Shown here: in pieces, positions 16,326 to 24,806 of the stretch
Numbering within the stretch: position 1 is the first letter of the stretch
Layout: each line of letters opens with the position of its first letter
Source of the DNA: an uncultured Oligoflexia bacterium
GTDB lineage: Bacteria; Bdellovibrionota; Bacteriovoracia; Bacteriovoracales; Bacteriovoracaceae
NCBI GenBank assembly: GCA_950061135.1
Contig: CATLVU010000001.1
Coordinates: forward strand, 16,049 to 80,048
Length of the DNA stretch: 64,000 bases
Direction: 5' to 3'
The notes under the pieces: model-generated
The model's input: only the letters and a program-made list of their open reading frames with translations
The model's database searches: none
What the model was told of the DNA's origin: nothing
Program-made: the position numbers and the translations under genes

Positions 16326-16748
16326 TTGAATACCTTAAATAAGCGCAGCTACAAGTTAAAAAGCCCAAAGTTAAAATTTATTTGCCCGTTATGTACTTCG
16401 AATAGAGAGATGAAATATCAAAAATGTTTAAGTGCGCTTAATTATGTTCAAATTGTTCTATTAACTTTAGTGACGACATATTTCGCGTTTAGTGCAATCG
16501 GTGCAAAAGCTATACTTTCATTCTTTATGTATTGGATGGTTTTTGAAATGGTAAATAAATTTCTATATCGTAGGGAGCTTCCTTGTCCTCATTGCGGGTT
16601 TGACGCAACATGGTATAAGAGAGATGTTAAAATCGCTAAGAAAAAAGTTGAAGAGTTTTGGGAAAAACAGGCAGTTACAAAGCCTGTAATGACAAACCCT
16701 TCGTCTTCGTCGGAAAACTTGTCTCAGCCGAGTCAAACAACAGCCTAA
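16326..16748 (+). CDS. Zinc-ribbon membrane protein of unknown function
   Basis: This 140-residue protein has a CPLC pair before, and a CPHC pair after, two closely spaced membrane helices (about 40-60 and 62-82), so the two CxxC pairs could join on the cytoplasmic face as one zinc ribbon. The C-terminus is charged and then Ser/Thr/Pro/Gln-rich. The start is TTG, supported by an AAGGAGG site eight bases upstream. An extended -10 (TGCTAAAAT) lies just upstream of the ribosome site, so it may have its own promoter downstream of the terminator at 16264. I cannot name a family. Confidence 0.75.
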   Translation: MNTLNKRSYKLKSPKLKFICPLCTSNREMKYQKCLSALNYVQIVLLTLVTTYFAFSAIGAKAILSFFMYWMVFEMVNKFLYRRELPCPHCGFDATWYKRDVKIAKKKVEEFWEKQAVTKPVMTNPSSSSENLSQPSQTTA

Positions 16749-16813
16749 AGTCAGTAATTTTAAGAAAATTCCTTGGTTCAATACTTGCTTTTCTCAATTA
16801 AAGATTGCAAGTT

Positions 16814-16833
16814 TCTACTTTAAATTTAGTAGA
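16814..16833. promoter_or_regulatory. Inverted repeat TCTACT-N8-AGTAGA upstream of ssb
   Basis: Two 6-base arms are separated by an AT-rich 8-base spacer, about 37 bases upstream of the ssb start and next to a TTGCAA -35-like element at 16805-16810. Position and symmetry fit a repressor operator. It does not match a LexA box that I know, so damage control is only a possibility. Confidence 0.35.
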
Positions 16834-16869
16834 TTTAATTATACAAGATAAACCAACCAAGGAGACAAA

Positions 16870-17316
16870 ATGAGTGTTAATAAAGTAATTTTATTGGGAA
16901 GGCTAGGGCAAGATCCAGAGCTTAAATATACGCCGTCAGGTGCTGCTGTTTGTAATTTTTCACTGGCAACTTCTGAGACTTGGAACGATAAAAATACAGG
17001 ACAAAAACAAGAAAGAACTGAATGGCACAGAGTTGTTGTTTGGGGAAAACTTGCAGAGCTTTGTAATCAATACCTTTCAAAGGGAAGACAAGCTTATGTG
17101 GAAGGAAGACTTCAAACAAGATCTTGGGAAGATCAAAATGGTATAAAAAAGTATACTACAGAGACTATGGCCAATACTGTTCAATTTATTGGTGGACAGG
17201 CTGGTGCCGGTGCAGGAGCGGGGGCTTCTTCTGAGCAAAATTATGGTGCAGAAAAAACACCTGAATATAACGTTACAACAGATGCTAGTTTTGCAGCAGA
17301 CGATATACCGTTTTAA
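16870..17316 (+). CDS. ssb: Single-stranded DNA-binding protein
   Basis: SSB coats single-stranded DNA in replication, repair and recombination. This 148-residue protein starts [18 protein letters not shown], the canonical OB-fold N-terminus. It carries [21 protein letters not shown] and the RSWEDQNG strand (about 40-95), then a Gly/Ala-rich linker and the conserved acidic tail ADDIPF that recruits partner proteins. The ATG has an AAGGAG site. An inverted repeat lies in its promoter region, and a perfect 10-base-pair hairpin follows the gene. Confidence 0.97.
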   Translation: MSVNKVILLGRLGQDPELKYTPSGAAVCNFSLATSETWNDKNTGQKQERTEWHRVVVWGKLAELCNQYLSKGRQAYVEGRLQTRSWEDQNGIKKYTTETMANTVQFIGGQAGAGAGAGASSEQNYGAEKTPEYNVTTDASFAADDIPF

Positions 17317-17338
17317 ACAAAATATATAAAAAATATTT

Positions 17339-17364
17339 CCTAGGCCATTTTTCTATGGCCTAGG
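17339..17364. terminator. Perfect hairpin after ssb, possible terminator or pause site
   Basis: Arms CCTAGGCCAT and ATGGCCTAGG pair perfectly over ten bases with a six-base loop. On the plus strand no T run follows, so it is not a standard intrinsic terminator for ssb; it may stabilise the mRNA end or act with Rho. Confidence 0.5.
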
Positions 17365-17398
17365 TCAAACAAATCCCTCTTTATACAAACTTGAATTA

Positions 17399-17407
17399 TG
17401 ATAAAAT
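17399..17407 (+). promoter_or_regulatory. Extended -10 box (TGATAAAAT) of a probably leaderless gene
   Basis: The TAAAAT hexamer ends seven bases before the A of the ATG at 17414, with TG correctly placed for an extended -10. Transcription would begin at or next to the start codon. No purine-rich ribosome site is present upstream of the ATG, which agrees with a leaderless message. Confidence 0.5.
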
Positions 17408-17413
17408 ACTCTA

Positions 17414-18553
17414 ATGGATAGAAGTTTTTTTTCAATTAGTTTTGATTTAATTTTAAGAGGCAGCGAGCTGCCATATGACCTTTATGTGAATTCATCTTCA
17501 TTAGAGAAAAAACAAAAGTTTATAAAAGTATTTCCTAAAAAAGAAGTCCTTGAAGACAACGATTTGTTAGAGATGAAAGATAAGTATAAACAGCTTTATG
17601 TTGCAGAGGATGAACGAGACCTTTACGTTAAAAGTTTAATAAAAAATGAAAATGCTTCAGATATAGAAGTTGCAAGCTTGATTAAAGACTCAGCAATTAG
17701 CTACCTTCATCAGATTTTTGATCCTAAAAAAGACTTTAATACTGTCATTCTTGAAGAAACAATCTCAGGTTGCAAAGACGCAGTTGAAAATATGATTGAT
17801 GTCTTAGATGATTATAGTATAGATGGCCTATCAAAATTAATCGCTTCGTTGAGCGCTCATGATTTTTACACTTATGATCACTCAATTAATGTATCAATGT
17901 ATTGTATCTCTCTGTTAAGAGCGCTTAAGCCAGATGTCTCACGAGTTGAACTTATGCATGCAGGACTTGGTGGCTTATTACACGACCTTGGTAAAATTAA
18001 AATACCAACGAATATTTTAAACAGTCCGGGCGGATTAACAGAAGAGCAGTACCAAGTTATTAAGACACATCCTGATATTGGTTTTTCATTACTAGATGAA
18101 ATAGGAATAGAAGTTGAAGGAGTTGATCTTAAGACAATAAGTCGAGTTGTGCATGAGCACCATGAGCAATGGGATGGTAAAGGATATCCACGAGGTTTAA
18201 AGGAAAAAGAAATTCATTTGCTTGCGAGAGTGTGCACAATTGCAGATTTCTTTGACGCCATAACAACTAAAAGGTCATATAGCCAAGTTTTAACTATATC
18301 TCAGGGTATCGCTATTATGGATAAAAATGTAGGCACTAAGTTAGACCCTACATTATTTAAAATTTTTAAAAATTATATTAAGCATTCTAATGTTGAATCA
18401 ACAAAAGATATGAGAATGGCGGATCACTTTGATCCAACAATTCCATATGCAGAACTTCCTTTGGAAGAAATAGATAAGTTATTTACAGACGATGATTTTG
18501 GAAAGATAAAGCTCATTGAAGATTCAGATAAACCTAAAAAGAAGAAAAAGTAA
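17414..18553 (+). CDS. HD-GYP domain protein, probable cyclic-di-GMP phosphodiesterase
   Basis: This 379-residue protein has an N-terminal domain of about 130 residues of unknown fold and a C-terminal HD-GYP domain. Visible motifs are HDFYTYDHSINVSMY (metal His), LLHDLGKIKIP (HD at 190-191), KTHPDIG and HHEQWDGKGYPRGL (249-262, the GYP signature), all needed for hydrolysis of c-di-GMP, so it looks active. The C-terminus is Lys-rich. No receiver domain is present, so input would come through the N-terminal domain. The stop overlaps the ATG of the threonine dehydratase gene. The start has no Shine-Dalgarno sequence and seems leaderless. Confidence 0.92.
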   Translation: MDRSFFSISFDLILRGSELPYDLYVNSSSLEKKQKFIKVFPKKEVLEDNDLLEMKDKYKQLYVAEDERDLYVKSLIKNENASDIEVASLIKDSAISYLHQIFDPKKDFNTVILEETISGCKDAVENMIDVLDDYSIDGLSKLIASLSAHDFYTYDHSINVSMYCISLLRALKPDVSRVELMHAGLGGLLHDLGKIKIPTNILNSPGGLTEEQYQVIKTHPDIGFSLLDEIGIEVEGVDLKTISRVVHEHHEQWDGKGYPRGLKEKEIHLLARVCTIADFFDAITTKRSYSQVLTISQGIAIMDKNVGTKLDPTLFKIFKNYIKHSNVESTKDMRMADHFDPTIPYAELPLEEIDKLFTDDDFGKIKLIEDSDKPKKKKK

Positions 18554-19764
18554 TGGGTTTGAAAGCAGAAGACTTTAAAAAAGCTCACGAGTTAATTAAA
18601 GAGTATTTACCATACACTCCATTAATTTTTAATGAATGGTTATCTAAAAAGTATGGAGCGAAAATTTACTTAAAACTAGAAAATTTACAACCTGTTGGCT
18701 CTTTTAAGCTTAGAGGTGCTCTTAATAAAATTGCAAAACTGACAGAAGAAGAACGGGCCAGAGGCGTTATAGCGGCAAGTGCAGGTAATCATGCCCAAGG
18801 AGTGGCGTGGGCTGCCTCTAAGTTCGGAATCGAAGCAACAATTGTTATGCCTATAAATTCTCCAATTACTAAGATATTAAACACTGAGAAACTTGGAGCA
18901 AAGGTTATCCTTCAAGGAACAAATGTAGATGAGAGTTTTGAGTTTTTAGATAAATATAATCAAGAAAAAAATCATGTGTATATTCATCCTTTTTCCGATG
19001 ATGATGTAATTTTGGGCCAAGGCTCAATCGCATATGAGCTAAGTGAGCAACTCGAAAACTTTGACTTTCTTTTTGGAAGTATTGGAGGAGGAGGACTTTT
19101 AGCTGGAGTAGGATCCGCTTTAAAAAACCTTGGTGTTAATTGCTCAATTATCGGCTCTCAGGCTCAGGGTGCATGTTCAATGATTCGTTCCTTAAATCAA
19201 GGAAGTATTATTGAGTCTAAAGAAGTAAATACCTTTGCCGATGGGATCAAAGTCAAAAAGCCTCATCAAAAAATGATGGAATTATTAGATGAAATCTTAT
19301 CAGATGCAGTTATTGTAAATGATGAACAGATTTCTCAAAGTGTTCTAGATTTAATCGAGCAAGCAAGGGTGATCACTGAAGGGGCAGGGGCCATAAATCT
19401 AGCGGCATTAGATATTCTTTTTCATCAAAACCCAAGAAGGTTTAAGGGAAAAAGTATTGTTATCATGATTTGTGGTGGGAATATCGATATAAATTTAGTT
19501 GATAGAATTATAGAGCAAGGATTAATCTCTTCATCTCGAAGACTGAAAGTAAAAGTATTTTTAGAAGATGTTCCTGGAGCTTTAAACCTTTTAACAAAAA
19601 CAATTTTAGATAGTAATGCCAACGTTCTTCAAGTTGAACATAAAAGAGATGATCCAAGAGTTAAACTAAACCAATCAATTGTGGAAGTGATTTTAGAAAC
19701 ACGAGGACACGAGCACGGCCAAAAGGTTATGCAAGCATTAGAAAAAAACTTTGAAATTCTTTAA
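18553..19764 (+). CDS. ilvA: Threonine dehydratase (threonine ammonia-lyase) with ACT domain
   Basis: The enzyme deaminates threonine to 2-oxobutanoate, the first step to isoleucine or a catabolic route. This 403-residue protein has the PLP lysine in GSFKLRGA (Lys52), the phosphate-binding glycine loop GGGGLLAGVG and the AGNHAQGVAW motif. A single ACT-like regulatory domain occupies about 325-403, as in the roughly 400-residue catabolic/biosynthetic hybrid type rather than the 510-residue E. coli IlvA. The ATG overlaps the HD-GYP stop (TAATG), so it is translationally coupled to a signalling enzyme; no other isoleucine genes are nearby. Confidence 0.93.
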   Translation: MGLKAEDFKKAHELIKEYLPYTPLIFNEWLSKKYGAKIYLKLENLQPVGSFKLRGALNKIAKLTEEERARGVIAASAGNHAQGVAWAASKFGIEATIVMPINSPITKILNTEKLGAKVILQGTNVDESFEFLDKYNQEKNHVYIHPFSDDDVILGQGSIAYELSEQLENFDFLFGSIGGGGLLAGVGSALKNLGVNCSIIGSQAQGACSMIRSLNQGSIIESKEVNTFADGIKVKKPHQKMMELLDEILSDAVIVNDEQISQSVLDLIEQARVITEGAGAINLAALDILFHQNPRRFKGKSIVIMICGGNIDINLVDRIIEQGLISSSRRLKVKVFLEDVPGALNLLTKTILDSNANVLQVEHKRDDPRVKLNQSIVEVILETRGHEHGQKVMQALEKNFEIL

Positions 19765-19765
19765 A

Positions 19766-20113
19766 TTATTGAGCGTCAGCTGCTGGAGTTGGCTCTGTTT
19801 CAGAACTAGCTTCAACATTCATTGCATCATTGTTTAATGGTTGTGCAACAGGTGTTTCATCATCAAAGATAGATTTTTTAGCATCTTTAGAAGTAATAGT
19901 TGTAAGCACAATAGAATTTACCATAAAAGCTACTGCTAAAAAGGTAGTCATCTTTGTAAAAAAGTTACCTTTTGATGAAGTAGTAAAAACAGCTTGAGAT
20001 CCACCAGAACCCATCATCGCACCAGCTTCAGCACCTTTTCCAAATTGAAGAAGAACTACTACTGTTAGTAATATACAAATAACGACGTGAAGAATGATTA
20101 AACCTGTGAGCAT
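19766..20113 (-). CDS. secG: Preprotein translocase subunit SecG
   Basis: SecG is the small accessory subunit of the SecYEG channel. This 115-residue protein has two membrane helices (about 1-24 and 50-72) joined by the conserved loop QFGKGAEAGAMMGSGGSQAVFTT (GKGA and G-rich segment are family marks). A low-complexity acidic tail rich in Ala, Pro, Glu and Thr follows. It lies 56 bases downstream of tpiA, the common tpiA-secG order of many bacteria, and is convergent with ilvA. The ATG has an AGGA site. Confidence 0.93.
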   Translation of the reverse strand: MLTGLIILHVVICILLTVVVLLQFGKGAEAGAMMGSGGSQAVFTTSSKGNFFTKMTTFLAVAFMVNSIVLTTITSKDAKKSIFDDETPVAQPLNNDAMNVEASSETEPTPAADAQ

Positions 20114-20169
20114 TTATTTTCCTATTGTTTTAATAATTTGACATACTTATCTATCAAAACTTATTCGAG

Positions 20170-20907
20170 CTACCTAGTCGCATCGCATAATTTCTGAAAA
20201 CTTTCAGGTTGTAAGCTAGCTCCGCCAACCAGTGCACCATTAATATTTTCCATTCTTAATAATTCCTCTACATTTGATGGCTTTACGCTACCCCCATAAA
20301 GAATTGAAATGTCATTACCATGATCTGGATATGTTTCGATTAAGTATTGTCTGATTGTTTTATGTACATTTTCTGCTTGTTCTGGTGTCGCTGTTTTTCC
20401 TGTGCCTATTGCCCAAACCGGCTCGTATGCTATAACAAGCTCATTAGGACTTGCGATATTAATTTGCGCAAGACCTTCATTTAATTGACCCAGAATAACA
20501 TCATTTGTTTTATTTGATTCAAACTCTTCTAAAGATTCACCAATACATAAAACGGGTAAAGTTTTATTTGAAATTAATGCTTTTATTTTTAAATTGATAT
20601 TGGCATTGGTCTCATTAAAATATTGCCTTCTCTCTGAATGTCCCACTAGAACAAAGTCGATTCCTAGGTCATTAATTGCTTCGATTCCGATTTCACCAGT
20701 GTAAGCTCCATTAAGATGTTGACTACAGTTTTGCGCTCCAACTTTGATATTTTTTTGATTTTTTTGAGCAGTTGTTATGTGCATAGCTTGTGGGGCAACA
20801 CCGATATATGTGTTGTTGTCTTGAGTTGGAATTAAATCAAAAAATGAGTTCACATCTTTTTGAGTTTGATTCATTTTCCAATTTCCTAGTATATACGTTT
20901 TTGGCAT
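20170..20907 (-). CDS. tpiA: Triose-phosphate isomerase
   Basis: The enzyme interconverts dihydroxyacetone phosphate and glyceraldehyde 3-phosphate. The protein begins MPKTYILGNWKMNQ, with the catalytic Lys in NWKMN, the electrophilic His in LVGHSERR, the catalytic Glu in AYEPVWAIGTG and the phosphate loop YGGSVKPSN. I place the start at the ATG at 20907, which has GGAG seven bases upstream inside the pgk end; the ORF-track start at 20919 uses an upstream TTG. It follows pgk by one base and is in the gap-pgk-tpiA-secG operon. Length, 245 residues, is usual. Confidence 0.96.
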   Translation of the reverse strand: MPKTYILGNWKMNQTQKDVNSFFDLIPTQDNNTYIGVAPQAMHITTAQKNQKNIKVGAQNCSQHLNGAYTGEIGIEAINDLGIDFVLVGHSERRQYFNETNANINLKIKALISNKTLPVLCIGESLEEFESNKTNDVILGQLNEGLAQINIASPNELVIAYEPVWAIGTGKTATPEQAENVHKTIRQYLIETYPDHGNDISILYGGSVKPSNVEELLRMENINGALVGGASLQPESFQKLCDATR

Positions 20908-20908
20908 T

Positions 20909-22090
20909 TTATACTCCAAACTTTAGGGCCTGAACACCTGGGAGCTGTCCCTTTTCTATAAACTCAAGGCTTGCACCTCCACCAGAAGAGACATGAGAAA
21001 ACTCATCAGCAAGGCCTGATTGCATAACTGCACTGACTGAATCGCCTCCACCAACAAGGGTAAAGCAATCATTGAGTTTTGCGATTGTTTTGCAGATCTC
21101 AAAAGTTCCATTAGAAAAATTTTTATTTTCAAATAATCCCATAGGACCATTCCAGAAAACTGTTTTAGCTGAAGATAAAAACTCTGAATAATACTCAATT
21201 GTTTTTTGTCCAATATCTAGGCCCATCTCGTTTTCAGCTATATTCTGAGCTGGACATTCAATTGCTTCACCACCAAAACTTAGAGAAGTAATATGGTCTT
21301 GAGGCAATTTAATTTTTCCTGCTTTGTCCTGCTTTAGAATGGAGCTTGCCAGCTTTTGATCTTCTTCAGAACAAAGTGATTTCCCAACGGTATAACCTTT
21401 AGCTTTTAAAAAAGGATAGGCCATGGCCCCACCAATAAGGATGTGGTCAACTGAAATTAAAAGTTTTTCGAGGGTTTTTATTTTATCACTAACTTTTGCT
21501 CCACCAACAACTGCAACAAATGGTTTTTGTGGAGATTCAATAATTTTTGATAAAGAGCTAACTTCCTTTTGCATTAGCAGGCCTGCATATGTGCTTCTTG
21601 GAAAAAACTGAATAATAGAATGAACAGAAGCATGTTTTCTATGAGCTGCACCGAATGCCTCATTAACATAGACATCAGCATAGCTTGCAAGTTGTCTGGC
21701 AAAGTCACTATCATTATTTTCTTCTTCCGAATGAAATCTTAAGTTCTCAAGTAGGACTATCTTGATTTTACTAAGACCTAATAGTTCTTTGACACCACTT
21801 TTTATAGCTGATTCAGTTAACACAACCTCTTGGTTAAGTTTTTGTGCTAAATAATCTGCAACTGGTTCTAAGCTCAAATCAGCAGACGGCTTTCCTTTAG
21901 GTCGTCCAAGATGGCTCATTAAGATAATTTTATCTGCACCATTCTCCAATAATAGTTTGATCGTCGGGATAACTAAATCAACGCGAGTTGTATCAGTGAT
22001 TTTTCCGTTTTCTAAAGGGACATTAAAGTCACATCTAACTAATACTTTTTTTCTATTTAAATCCACGTCTTGGATTAATTGTAATGCCAT
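20909..22090 (-). CDS. pgk: Phosphoglycerate kinase
   Basis: The enzyme transfers phosphate from 1,3-bisphosphoglycerate to ADP in glycolysis. This 393-residue protein has the substrate-binding motifs VLVRCDFNVPLENG, MSHLGRPKG and ENLRFHSEEE, the hinge VNEAFGAAHRKHAS, and the nucleotide-binding WNGPMGLFE and VGGGDSVSAV segments. All are intact and the length is standard. It lies nine bases downstream of gap and one base upstream of tpiA, so expression is shared. Confidence 0.97.
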   Translation of the reverse strand: MALQLIQDVDLNRKKVLVRCDFNVPLENGKITDTTRVDLVIPTIKLLLENGADKIILMSHLGRPKGKPSADLSLEPVADYLAQKLNQEVVLTESAIKSGVKELLGLSKIKIVLLENLRFHSEEENNDSDFARQLASYADVYVNEAFGAAHRKHASVHSIIQFFPRSTYAGLLMQKEVSSLSKIIESPQKPFVAVVGGAKVSDKIKTLEKLLISVDHILIGGAMAYPFLKAKGYTVGKSLCSEEDQKLASSILKQDKAGKIKLPQDHITSLSFGGEAIECPAQNIAENEMGLDIGQKTIEYYSEFLSSAKTVFWNGPMGLFENKNFSNGTFEICKTIAKLNDCFTLVGGGDSVSAVMQSGLADEFSHVSSGGGASLEFIEKGQLPGVQALKFGV

Positions 22091-22099
22091 TTTAAATTC

Positions 22100-23110
22100 C
22101 TATAGCTTATCGGCGATATAACTTGCTAAGTCTAAAACTCTTGCTGAAAAACCAACCTCATTATCATACCAGCTAACTACTTTTGCTTGATTGCCCATAG
22201 TATTTGTTAATTGAGCATCAACAATCGAAGAGTGAGTGTTTCCCATAAAGTCGATTGATACAAGTGGCTCTTCTTCAAAGCCTAAAACACCTTTAAGATA
22301 AGTTTCAGAAGCTTTTTTAAGGGCCGCATTTATTTCTTCTTTTGAGGCCGCTTTTTTAAGAGTAACAGATAGATCAACTACTGAAACATCAGGAGTTGGA
22401 ACTCTGATTGCGTAGCCATCAAGTTTACCGTCTAGCTCTGGAAGAACTAGTCCTACAGCTTTTGCTGCACCTGTAGAAGTAGGGATCATGCTCATTGCTG
22501 CAGCTCGCGCCCTACGAGGGTCACTATGAGAGCTATCAAGAATTCTTTGATCACCTGTATAGGCATGAATTGTAGTCATAAGTCCATGTTCAATACCAAA
22601 CTCGCTATGTAGAACTTTAGCTATTGGAGCAAGACAGTTGGTAGTACAACTTGCATTTGAAACAATATGGTGAGAATCGTTCTTATAGTCTTCGTGATTG
22701 ATTCCAAAAACAAATGTTCCATCTAGATCTTTTCCTGGAGCACACATAATAACTTTTTTTACTGATCCTCCAAGATGTTTTCCTAGACCGTCTTTATCTT
22801 TAAAAACTCCTGTCGCATCGATTACAATTTCAACTCCAAGGTCACTCCAACCAATTTCTTTAGGGTCTTTTTGGTTAAAAAAAGTAAGAGTCTTATCACC
22901 TAAAGTTAATGATTTATCACTCGCAGAAACTTCAACAGGAAAACGTCCATGAAGAGAGTCGTATTTTAAAAGATGAACAAATTTATCTGGAGTTCCAGGA
23001 TTGTTAACAGCAACAATTTCGATTTGGTCTAAAGAGTTTTTACAATACTCTCTTAAGACTGTTCTTCCTATTCTTCCAAGTCCGTTAAGACCAACTTTGA
23101 CTTTAGCCAT
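22100..23110 (-). CDS. gap: Glyceraldehyde-3-phosphate dehydrogenase
   Basis: The enzyme oxidises glyceraldehyde 3-phosphate to 1,3-bisphosphoglycerate with NAD. Starting at the ATG at 23110 (AAGGAA site) gives 336 residues beginning MAKVKVGLNGLGRIGR, the Rossmann glycine motif; the ORF-track start at 23248 adds 46 residues with no family match. The catalytic Cys is in SNASCTTNCLAP and the partner His in TTIHAYTGDQ. It is the first gene of the glycolytic operon. A perfect inverted repeat (23159-23179) lies 49 bases upstream and may be the operator. Confidence 0.97.
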   Translation of the reverse strand: MAKVKVGLNGLGRIGRTVLREYCKNSLDQIEIVAVNNPGTPDKFVHLLKYDSLHGRFPVEVSASDKSLTLGDKTLTFFNQKDPKEIGWSDLGVEIVIDATGVFKDKDGLGKHLGGSVKKVIMCAPGKDLDGTFVFGINHEDYKNDSHHIVSNASCTTNCLAPIAKVLHSEFGIEHGLMTTIHAYTGDQRILDSSHSDPRRARAAAMSMIPTSTGAAKAVGLVLPELDGKLDGYAIRVPTPDVSVVDLSVTLKKAASKEEINAALKKASETYLKGVLGFEEEPLVSIDFMGNTHSSIVDAQLTNTMGNQAKVVSWYDNEVGFSARVLDLASYIADKL

Positions 23111-23158
23111 GGTAATTCCTTGATTTTTAGTTAAAATTTGCTCCTGAGTATGCCATAG

Positions 23159-23179
23159 AAACTGTTTATTGAACAGTTT
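23159..23179. promoter_or_regulatory. Perfect inverted repeat AAACTGTT-N5-AACAGTTT
   Basis: Two 8-base arms flank TATTG in the divergent region between gap and the YhaM-like gene. The right half overlaps the -35 element of the rightward promoter. It looks like the operator of a dimeric repressor controlling one or both directions. No regulator gene lies beside it. Confidence 0.6.
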
Positions 23180-23197
23180 GAAATCTCCCTGTATGAT
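23169..23197 (+). promoter_or_regulatory. Sigma70-type promoter of the YhaM-like gene
   Basis: TTGAAC (23169-23174) and TATGAT (23192-23197) are separated by exactly 17 bases. The -10 ends seven bases before the ATG at 23205, so the message is probably leaderless, which fits the absence of a ribosome site. Confidence 0.65.
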
Positions 23198-23204
23198 GTC
23201 TCCT

Positions 23205-24257
23205 ATGATAAATTTAAAAATTGCCGATTTGCGGCCAAAACAAGACATTGAATCAGTTTACTTATTGAAATATATCAATTTAGTAGAAGCTAGAGATGGA
23301 AAGAAGTACCTAAATATTATTCTCTCCGACAATACAGGAGATTTAGAGTCAAGAGTATGGAACAGTGCAGAGAAGGTTTTTGAGCAGTTTGAAAAAGGTC
23401 AATTTGTAAAAGTTCAAGGGAAGGTAAATCTTTATCAAGGACGTAAGCAATTCGTTATTCAACATATTGAGCCCGTTGATACAAAAGAAATTAATACAGA
23501 CGATTATATTAGCAAGTCTGATCAAGATGCAGAAAAAATGTATGTTCAACTCTTACAGGTTGTGAAGAACCTTGATGATGTCTACATAAGAGAACTTTTA
23601 CATAATATAATTTCTGATACAGAAATTGCTAGAAGACTAAAAAAATGGCAGGCGGGAAAGACAATTCACCACGCTTATCAGGGTGGTCTTCTTGAGCATA
23701 TTTTAAGCTGTGCAGACTTAGCGGTAATGCTTTCAAAGTTTTATAAAGTTAATAAAAACTATGTGGTTTGTGGTGCAATCTTACATGATCTTTGTAAAAT
23801 ATATGAACTTACTGATGATTTTAATGTTGAATACACGGAAGAAGGAAAATTAGTTGGGCATTTAGTGAAAGGGGTAGAGCTTGTTGATCGGTTTGCCTAT
23901 AAGATTGATGGATTTCCTTATAATTTAAAACTACATATAAAGCATATTCTTTTATCTCACCATGGAGAATATGAATACGGATCGCCAAAAATTCCTCAAA
24001 CTATTGAGGCAATGTTGGTTCACTTAATTGATATGATGGACTCTAAAATGAATAGTTTTAGAACTGTTCAAAAAACAGATCAAAACCAGGGCCATTGGTC
24101 TGGATTTATAAAGCATTTAGATCGAATTGTTTATAAAGATGAATTGCCGTTCTATCCTGAAAAGGTATCATCGCCTAAACGCTCGAATCAAAGTAAAAAA
24201 ACTTCCAACGAATTAAAGCAAAATTTAGGCGACGTGCTTAAAGATATAAAACTATAA
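23205..24257 (+). CDS. OB-fold/HD-domain protein, YhaM-like 3'-5' exoribonuclease
   Basis: The protein has an N-terminal OB-fold nucleic-acid-binding domain (about 12-90, with LNIILSDNTGDLESRVWN) and a C-terminal HD domain (HHAYQGGLLEHILSCADLA, ILHDLCKIYEL, ILLSHHGEYEYGSP). This order matches YhaM/CBF1-type nucleases that trim RNA or single-stranded DNA. The start is unclear: the ORF track uses TTG at 23169 and ATG is possible at 23193, but a good promoter ends seven bases before the ATG at 23205, giving 350 residues and a leaderless message. The C-terminus is Lys/Ser-rich. It is divergent from the glycolytic operon. Confidence 0.88.
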   Translation: MINLKIADLRPKQDIESVYLLKYINLVEARDGKKYLNIILSDNTGDLESRVWNSAEKVFEQFEKGQFVKVQGKVNLYQGRKQFVIQHIEPVDTKEINTDDYISKSDQDAEKMYVQLLQVVKNLDDVYIRELLHNIISDTEIARRLKKWQAGKTIHHAYQGGLLEHILSCADLAVMLSKFYKVNKNYVVCGAILHDLCKIYELTDDFNVEYTEEGKLVGHLVKGVELVDRFAYKIDGFPYNLKLHIKHILLSHHGEYEYGSPKIPQTIEAMLVHLIDMMDSKMNSFRTVQKTDQNQGHWSGFIKHLDRIVYKDELPFYPEKVSSPKRSNQSKKTSNELKQNLGDVLKDIKL

Positions 24258-24734
24258 TTTAATAGACTCTGAATATACTGGTTTGCAATTTTCTTGTGGA
24301 ACAACATTTCCAACAAGTGTGCATTTTTGAACAACTTCTAATTCATCACATGTAGACTCTAATACTGCAGCTTTAGCACTTTGAGTTTTTGTTTTAACTT
24401 TTAACTTAACAGAGCAAGTAGATAAGTCGACTTGAACAATAGCGGCTCTTTTAGAAACGCACATATGAGTGATCGTTCCATCTCCTGCATCAAAATCACA
24501 GCTTGTCATCTCACGTTCGCCTAGTCTGCCAATTAGACGAGAAAATCTTTCTCCGATAGAAGGTAAATATTTTTCTAAAGATACTTCACTATCAAGAGGC
24601 TCGTATCCAACAGCTTCTTTTACAATTTGTTTTGCAGCACTTGTCGGCCAAATAGCTTCTGATCCTTCCTCGCATTGACAAGCATAAGAGTTGATAGAGA
24701 ATAAGGCGGTTAAAATAAGTACTAGTTTTGTCAT
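24252..24734 (-). CDS. Hypothetical exported cysteine-containing protein
   Basis: This 160-residue protein has a signal peptide (KLVLILTALFSINSYA) followed by CQCEEGSEAIWPTSAAKQIV and about seven more cysteines, suggesting disulfide bonds in the periplasm. No family is recognised. The ATG has an AAGGAT site. It stands alone, converging on the YhaM-like gene with a six-base overlap. The VKOR-DsbA fusion encoded 0.8 kb away is the kind of oxidase such a protein would need. Confidence 0.72.
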   Translation of the reverse strand: MTKLVLILTALFSINSYACQCEEGSEAIWPTSAAKQIVKEAVGYEPLDSEVSLEKYLPSIGERFSRLIGRLGEREMTSCDFDAGDGTITHMCVSKRAAIVQVDLSTCSVKLKVKTKTQSAKAAVLESTCDELEVVQKCTLVGNVVPQENCKPVYSESIKL

Positions 24735-24806
24735 GGATGGATCCTTGTTTAATTAAGGAGCGGAGTTTAGCAGATATTAAGAAAAGGGCTAGAAAGTAAG
24801 TAAAAA

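Noticed and set aside
17339-17364. Hairpin after ssb as a normal intrinsic terminator for ssb
   Set aside because: No T tract follows on the plus strand; it is listed only as a possible terminator or pause.
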